Of a stretch of 64,000 bases of DNA, positions 58,501 to 64,000 are shown in pieces. The translations under genes were made by a program, and so were the position numbers. Where the stretch lies: positions 558,001 to 622,000 of the forward strand of contig NC_045127.1 in NCBI RefSeq assembly GCF_007655135.1. Direction: 5' to 3'. The notes under the pieces are model-generated. The model saw only the letters and a list, made by a program, of their open reading frames with translations. It was not told where the DNA came from and did no database searches. How positions within the stretch are numbered: the first letter of the stretch is position 1; each line of letters opens with the position of its first letter. Source of the stretch: Punica granatum. Taxonomy: Eukaryota; Streptophyta; Magnoliopsida; Myrtales; Lythraceae.

Positions 58501-60037
58501 TAATGAAACTAGAAATGATGACAGCTCCTTTGATGAGGACAAGGAGGAGATAGCTCCAGACGAAACAATTCATGAAGCAGCTGTAGGGAAAGGTTTGTCT
58601 GGGGCACTGAAGCTTCTAAAGGAGCGGGGGACACTCAAAGAAACCATTGAGTGGGGTGGTAGGAACATGGACAAGAAAAAGAGTAAGCTCGTTGGCATCA
58701 TAGATGATGAAGGAACTAAAGAGATCCGAATTGAGAGAAGAGATGAATTTGGCCGAATTGTGAGTTATTCTCAAACTCTATAAGCTTCCCAATCTAGTTG
58801 TTCTTTATTTTTCCTAGTTGATAGAATATTCTTTTGTTTATTATACATCAAGACCAACGCATATTCTAGATTGAGGTTAGTCAATTGGTAGTTTCCAAAT
58901 TATTGAAAAAAAAAATGCTACATGTAAAGTTATATCTTGCCTTAGGAATTGGTCGTTGTGCTCACATGGTCAGGCTAGTAAAATTGTTTTGCTAAGCCCT
59001 ATGGACATCCCTTAGGGTGCTGAGGAAGGACTAATGAGTTATAAGCAGGCCACACTTCACCATGTTTTCCTTCCAAATAGTGAAACCATCTAGTTACTTG
59101 AAGCTTCTCTTGTTTGTATCTGCAGCTAACCCCTAAAGAAGCATTCCGTTCGCTGTCACATACGTTCCATGGCAAAGGGCCTGGAAAGAGGAAGCAAGAG
59201 AAACGTATGAAGCAATACCAGGAAGAGTTGAAGTTGAAGCAGATGAAAAATGCAGACACTCCATCTCTGTCTGCCGAGAGGATGCGAGAGGCTCAGGTCC
59301 AGATGAAGACACCTTATCTGGTGCTCAGTGGACATGTGAAGCCTGGGTAAGCCACTTATCTTTGCTTTTTTATTCTATATAAATAAATTTTATCTGTTGT
59401 TTCATGTTAAATTGAACTTGTGTGAGTCGTGGTAGATTGGGGAAGAGAGACAATTGTTGCAAAAATGTCAAATCTGAATTCGTATGAACTTGTACATTGA
59501 GGAAAAATAGGTTATATCTACTTTCATCAATGGGTACTGAAGTCTCAATAGGAAATCCATCACAATGGGTTGGAGCACCTACCCTTAAAAGCAATAAAAG
59601 AGTTGCAGCACCTACTTTCTTTGTATGGATCGAATTGCTTTGCATGCCTTAATCTCATATTTGATGTATTTTTGCAGTCAAAACAGTGATCCAAGAAGTG
59701 CTTTTGCCACGATCGAGAAAGATACAGGGAGCTTGACACCCATGCTTGGTGATAGAAAGGTCAGCATCTTCTCTTTTCTTTCGACTTTTTGTCTCTAAAT
59801 TGAACAGGCCTTAGATTGCATCAAAAAAAAGAACAAGCCTTAGAAAGGTGGCTGATGATTAGCTTTGTATGGTTCTAACTTAGGACAGATTAGATATTTC
59901 TATTTCAGCATCCAGCTCTGCTCTAATAGAATCTTTTCTCATTTTGGCAAATCTTATAGGTTGAGCATTTCCTGGGGATCAAGCGCAAGCCCGACTCTTC
60001 CGAGAATATGGGACCACCAAAGAAGCCGAAAACATGA
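55533..60037 (+). CDS. DOT2: SART1-family tri-snRNP splicing factor DOT2/MDF
   Basis: SART1 proteins (Snu66 in yeast) are part of the U4/U6.U5 tri-snRNP and are needed for spliceosome activation; the Arabidopsis protein DOT2/MDF is required for meristem and vein patterning. Twelve exons (55533-56203, 56510-56651, 56743-56785, 56929-57042, 57139-57235, 57349-57415, 57498-57557, 57639-58254, 58398-58759, 59126-59346, 59678-59759, 59960-60037) join in frame to 850 residues. Residues 1-200 are extremely rich in Arg, Asp, Glu and Lys with RD/RE/KD repeats. The conserved SART1 region includes MDWVGRSRKLEEKR, LAGVKVLHGLDKVIEGG, KKPKKKKSLRKKEKLDLDAL and GKGLSGALKLLKERGTL. The C-terminus is FHGKGPGKRKQEKRMKQY, then HFLGIKRKPDSSE and PPKKPKT. 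All introns are GT-AG. The second part of this gene was duplicated upstream. Identity is firm. Confidence 0.95.
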
Positions 60038-61379
60038 TAACTTTCTTTGGGAAATTTCCTGAAATTGACTCTGCCGAGATTGTGGCTGCTCGCTTCAACT
60101 GCTGCAACATCATAATCGAAGACCATTTCAACATTTGTGGGAAGAATTATGCTCTGAATTGAAATCCTCAAGTGGCCCCCAGCGGAAGGGCAAATCTTCT
60201 GAAAGAGTGAAATACTCTTTGCTACCAAAAAAAAAAGAAGAAAAAAGAAAAGTAATACGCTTTGCCATATTGACATCACGTACAAATAATTGCCCCCTTT
60301 TTATTTGTTGAATCCCTGGATATTTTTCCGTATATATGGCAAGCATATCTTGGCTTCAGTGAGCCGACAAACCAATCGATTGAGAATGATATTTGTGAAT
60401 CAACGGCTGCTTTTCTGCTACCAAGAGACTTGTTAGCAGCAAACAAGGATCTACATTGATAACCATATGGAATCCACACTTCACATGCATTATATGTATT
60501 AACACGCTTAATTCAACATAGTGATACATAGCGGTGTGCACGGATACCGGATATATTCAGAAGTGGTTGGAACATATTCGTTAGGGTAGGGTCTGGGTAG
60601 CTCGTAGTGAAAAGAGGGTAGGGTCCGAGTATTAAAATTAAAAACCGGTGAAAACAGATTTCGATTTCTGTTCCGGTTCTTGCATATGGGGTATTTAGAA
60701 TCGGAACCGGAACTGGTATCTGGACCAAATAATAATTTTTCTAGTTATATTCAGATATATTTTCCCTTTTACTTTACCTTATTCTCCTCTCAGTCTCTCT
60801 CTTCTCTTGATGGAAGCTTCGTATTCCTTATCATCAACAGCTTTGTTTTGACGATGATAGGTGTATCCTTGATGAAACCTAATCGTATTATAGATGTTTA
60901 ATTTTGTAGATAAATTGATGAAACATATTACTCTTTGTTGTAGATATATTGTGGATTAAATCTAAATTTATATCGACATTCTATTATGCGTAATTATTAA
61001 TTTTGGATGAGACATTTTCGATTTTATTTAACGAGATAAAATTATTTACAGGTTCCAACATGGTACCCGAAACCTGTGGGATAATACAAGTTTCGGGTAG
61101 GTTCCAGTTCCATGACTCAATAAAATAGGGTTCGGTTCCAAAATTTTGAAACATGTTCCTTACAAGGTAGGGTACAGGTATTGTGAAAAAAAGTAGGATT
61201 TCGAAACCGAACACCCCTAGTGATACATACAAATATATTCTAGTAATGATTTTGGAGCACTGACAAAAGTAAATGCAAGATCAATCTGATGAGCCGAAAA
61301 TAGTGTCAAATAAATGGGAACAATAGGTCCACCGACAAAAAAAAAAGGGAACAATAGAGCATGTGAATAGCACAGAAGA
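60038..61379. other. Convergent 3' spacer between DOT2 and the F-box/LRR gene
   Basis: It contains the 3' UTRs of both genes and the hAT-type insertion at 60529-61219. Outside that insertion the sequence is closely duplicated at about 53433-53950. No further gene is present. Confidence 0.6.
60529..61219. mobile_element. Non-autonomous hAT-type element with empty site in the duplicate
   Basis: The 691-bp insertion starts TAGCGGTGTGCACGG and ends with the complement of TAGGGGTGTTCGG, imperfect terminal inverted repeats of a well-known plant hAT style. An exact 8-bp target duplication, GTGATACA, flanks it at 60521-60528 and 61220-61227. The duplicated segment at about 53902-53912 has a single gtaataca at the corresponding place and no insertion. 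No transposase is encoded. Confidence 0.9.
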
Positions 61380-62783
61380 TTAGTACATCCATGACAAATC
61401 TTGCCGGAAGGAAATCGATCTGGCTGCACTTTGAAGGCCCCTTTCAGATATCTGTGGACAATCCTCCACCGAGAGCAGCCTCAACTTGCCTGACCCCACG
61501 AGCGGTTTCAGCCCGTCATCAGTTACCCCGAGACATTTCCTCAACCTCAAATCTTGCAATCGGCAAAATTGTGCCACAAGCTGCATACCCTCGTCACTTA
61601 TCTCCTGGCACCGGACCAACTCCAGAGTTTCCAGGGAATTAGAGGAACATAAAGCTTCCATCCCTTCATCGTTGAAAGAGTCCACATGGTCAAGCACAAG
61701 GACCCGTATAGGGCACATCCGGACTAGTCTGAGTATCCCGTTGAGGGTGAATGAAGAGAAGGAAGGGAACTCCCCATCCGAGAATGATATTCTGACCTCC
61801 TCAAGCAACTGACAGTTCTCGGCCACGGCCTTTAGGCTCTCATCGGTTAACCTTAATGGATTGTTCATAAGAAGCGGGAGGGAATAGTCTGATGGGACCC
61901 TAAGCGACAGAGAGCGGAGCTTACTGGAAACACAAGCTAATCCGATAATGTCACTATCCCGAACCCCAAAACACATGTCCAAGTGAACCTTCTCCAAGTT
62001 TCTGCATTTACCAAGAACCGTGGCAAGACCTCTCCCGGGATTGATAACACAATTAACCAGACTTAGCTCGAGCAAGCTCTCACAAGGGATCCGCTGTGTT
62101 TGCCACTGATCCACAGTCAACCGATCATAAACCTTCATGTACCGATAATTTGGGTCCACCTCGAACTGGAGCCGTTTGATCGTCCTCCAACCCCTGCCTA
62201 ACTTAATCAAATCGCCCTCCCCAATTGCACGGCAGTTCTTGATCAAAAGGTCCTCTAGAGTTCCAAGCCTGCCAAAGTACTCGAGCCACTCTGCGCTGCA
62301 CACATTTATACAACGGACGAGGTGCAGAGTCTTGAGATTCTTGCATCCCACAGCAAGAGTCAGTATTCCACAGCCCGTGATTCGCGGGCTGAAATTCAAC
62401 TTTAAGGACGACAGCCTGGAGCAAGACGCTAAGTGCCTAAGACCTGCATCGGTAATGTACGCGCAGTAACTTAAGGTGAGATCGGTCAAGTAAGGGCAGT
62501 AACTGGAGAGGATGAGCAGCCCTTGATCATCCAATTGCTTTCCCAGTTTGGACATCCAACCCGAATAAGTAATCTCTACCCTAGATAGGTTGGGAAAGCG
62601 GAGGCAGAGAGACATCAAGCCCTCGTTGGCAGGGTCTAACCCACACCCGACCCGAAGAGAACGCCTGTGGTCGTTATCGAGCTCATAAAGGCGCTTACAG
62701 GATAAAGAAGCCGAGTTTCGATCTACATTCTTCCTTATCCTGCCCAAGATCTCCCACACTAATGGATCGGGTAAGTCCTCCAT
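61380..62783 (-). CDS. F-box/LRR protein (probable SCF substrate receptor)
   Basis: A single uninterrupted frame of 467 residues runs from ATG at 62783 to the stop at 61380. The first 45 residues form a short F-box-like helix set (LPDPLVWEILGRI, then RNSASLSCKRLYELD), which would bind an ASK/SKP1 adaptor in an SCF ubiquitin ligase. The rest is a series of about twelve LRRs with the cysteine-containing signature of F-box LRR proteins, for example LTDLTLSYCAYITDAGLRHL, LETLELVRCQEISDEGMQL and LRLRKCLGVTDDGLK. The end is RQDLSWMY. It resembles a plant RNI-like protein I recall as At1g80570. The substrate is unknown. It is convergent with DOT2, and its last quarter was copied with the DOT2 tail to about 53.9-54.4 kb. 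Confidence 0.93.
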   Translation of the reverse strand: MEDLPDPLVWEILGRIRKNVDRNSASLSCKRLYELDNDHRRSLRVGCGLDPANEGLMSLCLRFPNLSRVEITYSGWMSKLGKQLDDQGLLILSSYCPYLTDLTLSYCAYITDAGLRHLASCSRLSSLKLNFSPRITGCGILTLAVGCKNLKTLHLVRCINVCSAEWLEYFGRLGTLEDLLIKNCRAIGEGDLIKLGRGWRTIKRLQFEVDPNYRYMKVYDRLTVDQWQTQRIPCESLLELSLVNCVINPGRGLATVLGKCRNLEKVHLDMCFGVRDSDIIGLACVSSKLRSLSLRVPSDYSLPLLMNNPLRLTDESLKAVAENCQLLEEVRISFSDGEFPSFSSFTLNGILRLVRMCPIRVLVLDHVDSFNDEGMEALCSSNSLETLELVRCQEISDEGMQLVAQFCRLQDLRLRKCLGVTDDGLKPLVGSGKLRLLSVEDCPQISERGLQSAARSISFRQDLSWMY

Positions 62784-64000
62784 CGGGAACCAATTGCATC
62801 AGCCACTTCGCAATTCGAGAGACGCAGCAACAAGAACCTGAAAGAATCGGAGCATGGAGCTTTTCATTTCAGACAGGGGCATGCACAAAAGCAGGAGACA
62901 GAGCCAGAATCAGAAAGTGTCCAAAACAAGAACAAGCTGAGAAAATTCATATCACAAAACAACTGTGGATAGACATAAACTTTAAGATCAGCAGAAGTCC
63001 CCAACCCCCCCTTCCCCTTTTTTTTGGGGGGAGAAAGGATAATAATAACTTAAAGATAAAAAAAATCAGAACATCCCATGTACGACTAACTAAAAAATCA
63101 ATAAGCTTAACGATTGAATCACTCACTTCCCCCCACAGCAAAATAAAAAAAAATAAAAAAATAAAAGAAAAAACGTAAAACTTTTTCACATGTAAACTCA
63201 CAAATTTGTTTCTCATCTCTGTTCTGTTACCAAGATGGGTGGAGAGACGATATCAAGCATGCATCATCAATCATGGAGAATCTGATCTTTAATCAGGTTT
63301 CTTCGATCTTCCTCGTCCATATTATATCCCCAGGAAATGGATAATGGGAATGGAGAGAAACAACAGAGACAGAAAGAAGATAAAAAGCCTGGAATCATAC
63401 AACATGTCTCGTGAGTTAAAAAAAGTCTTTGTACCTGGGACTGGTAGGGAACGGAGGAGAATTCGATGGTGTTCGAGGAAGATCAAGAAAAAAAAAAACT
63501 CTTCCATCTAATCTAAGGAACAAAACTCTGAAATAAAATAAATTGGCAACTGGATTCATTGGATCTCGAAACGGGACCCGGCCGGTTGTATGTATCGTTA
63601 TCATGGGCCTACCAAGGAAAATATCTATATCTCTAAATAGATATCCAACAGCCCAAATTCCTGAGTTATTATGGGTGGCCCAGCCCGCTGGTGGGACCGG
63701 ACCACTTCATCATTCATTAGAAACATCAATTTGTAGTATCCGATGTATGTAATAATGTAGAATGACCAACGTACATATGCGCCTGTGCCAGCCAGATGGA
63801 AATTAAGAAGAGTAAAAAAAAAAAAAAAAAGGACAACAGTCTGTGACACACAAAAATAAATAAATAAAGGAGAACATTCCCTTCATGGGCCGGAGTCCAT
63901 GTCATTCAGTTTGGTCTGTGGACCACAATTAGGCCCAGAGTCCATCCAAATTGCCTGATGTTGCATTACGTCCTGGGCCAGAATTGGGCCATTCGTTTTG
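62784..64000. other. Promoter region of the F-box/LRR gene and distal flank
   Basis: The left part is the probable 5' UTR and promoter of the minus-strand F-box/LRR gene. It holds A-rich runs near 63137-63173 and 63488-63500 and an A18-type run near 63817-63833. I see no coding region up to the end of the window. Confidence 0.5.

Noticed and set aside
1..64000. CRISPR arrays, bacterial operons, tRNA or rRNA genes, prophage
   Set aside because: The window is plant nuclear DNA. No repeat-spacer array, intact tRNA cloverleaf or rRNA sequence was seen; the tRNA-like stretches are degenerate SINE or transposon parts.

Overview
This is nuclear DNA from a flowering plant, most likely a eudicot (rosid-like gene content). 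The genes have short GT-AG introns and AT-rich spacers, and the protein families are typical of plants. I could not name the species from sequence alone.

Layout, left to right. (1) 270-4888, minus: a Tudor-containing PDS5-like cohesin cofactor. (2) 7716-8069, minus: a one-exon small membrane protein. (3) 8677-10166, minus: a divergent 60S ribosomal protein L7 (L7-1 type). (4) 10.2-14.5 kb: a gene-poor AT-rich spacer with a non-autonomous Helitron. (5) 14508-16837, plus: the Golgi Qb-SNARE GOS11. (6) 16.8-23.5 kb: a spacer with an LTR-like block. (7) 23490-24200, plus: a ZFP1-type single C2H2 zinc-finger repressor with two EAR motifs. (8) 26242-30275, plus: the WD40 mRNA-export/nucleoporin factor RAE1. 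(9) 31453-36831, plus: a 15-exon plasma-membrane H+-ATPase. (10) 37647-39319, minus: a small protein with one dsRNA-binding motif. (11) 41074-42042, plus: an extensin-like secreted proline-rich protein. (12) 42-46.7 kb: a spacer with decayed LINE RNase H fragments and SINE-like repeats. (13) 46762-50741, plus: a 219-residue protein ending in a DLNLP EAR-type motif; its large first intron carries a hAT-type MITE. (14) 51441-54357: a broken duplicate of the tails of the next two genes. (15) 55533-60037, plus: the SART1/DOT2 splicing factor. (16) 61380-62783, minus: an F-box/LRR protein.

The genes are housekeeping or regulatory and do not form an operon or pathway. What ties them together is conserved order. 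From memory, close Arabidopsis relatives of most of them lie at the distal end of chromosome 1 (about At1g80570-At1g80810) or in its paralogous block near At1g15880-At1g15940.

The most interesting structure is the 2.9-kb direct duplication at 51.4-54.4 kb. It copied the 3' ends of a convergent gene pair, decayed into pseudogenes, and preserves the empty site of a hAT element that is present in the parent copy. Four unusually long G/C homopolymers (19, 36, 27 and 39 nt), a clean hAT MITE with an 8-bp target duplication, a Helitron with a textbook 3' hairpin, and a probable GC-AG intron in the proton-pump gene are also notable. I did not find evidence of a new multi-gene biological system.
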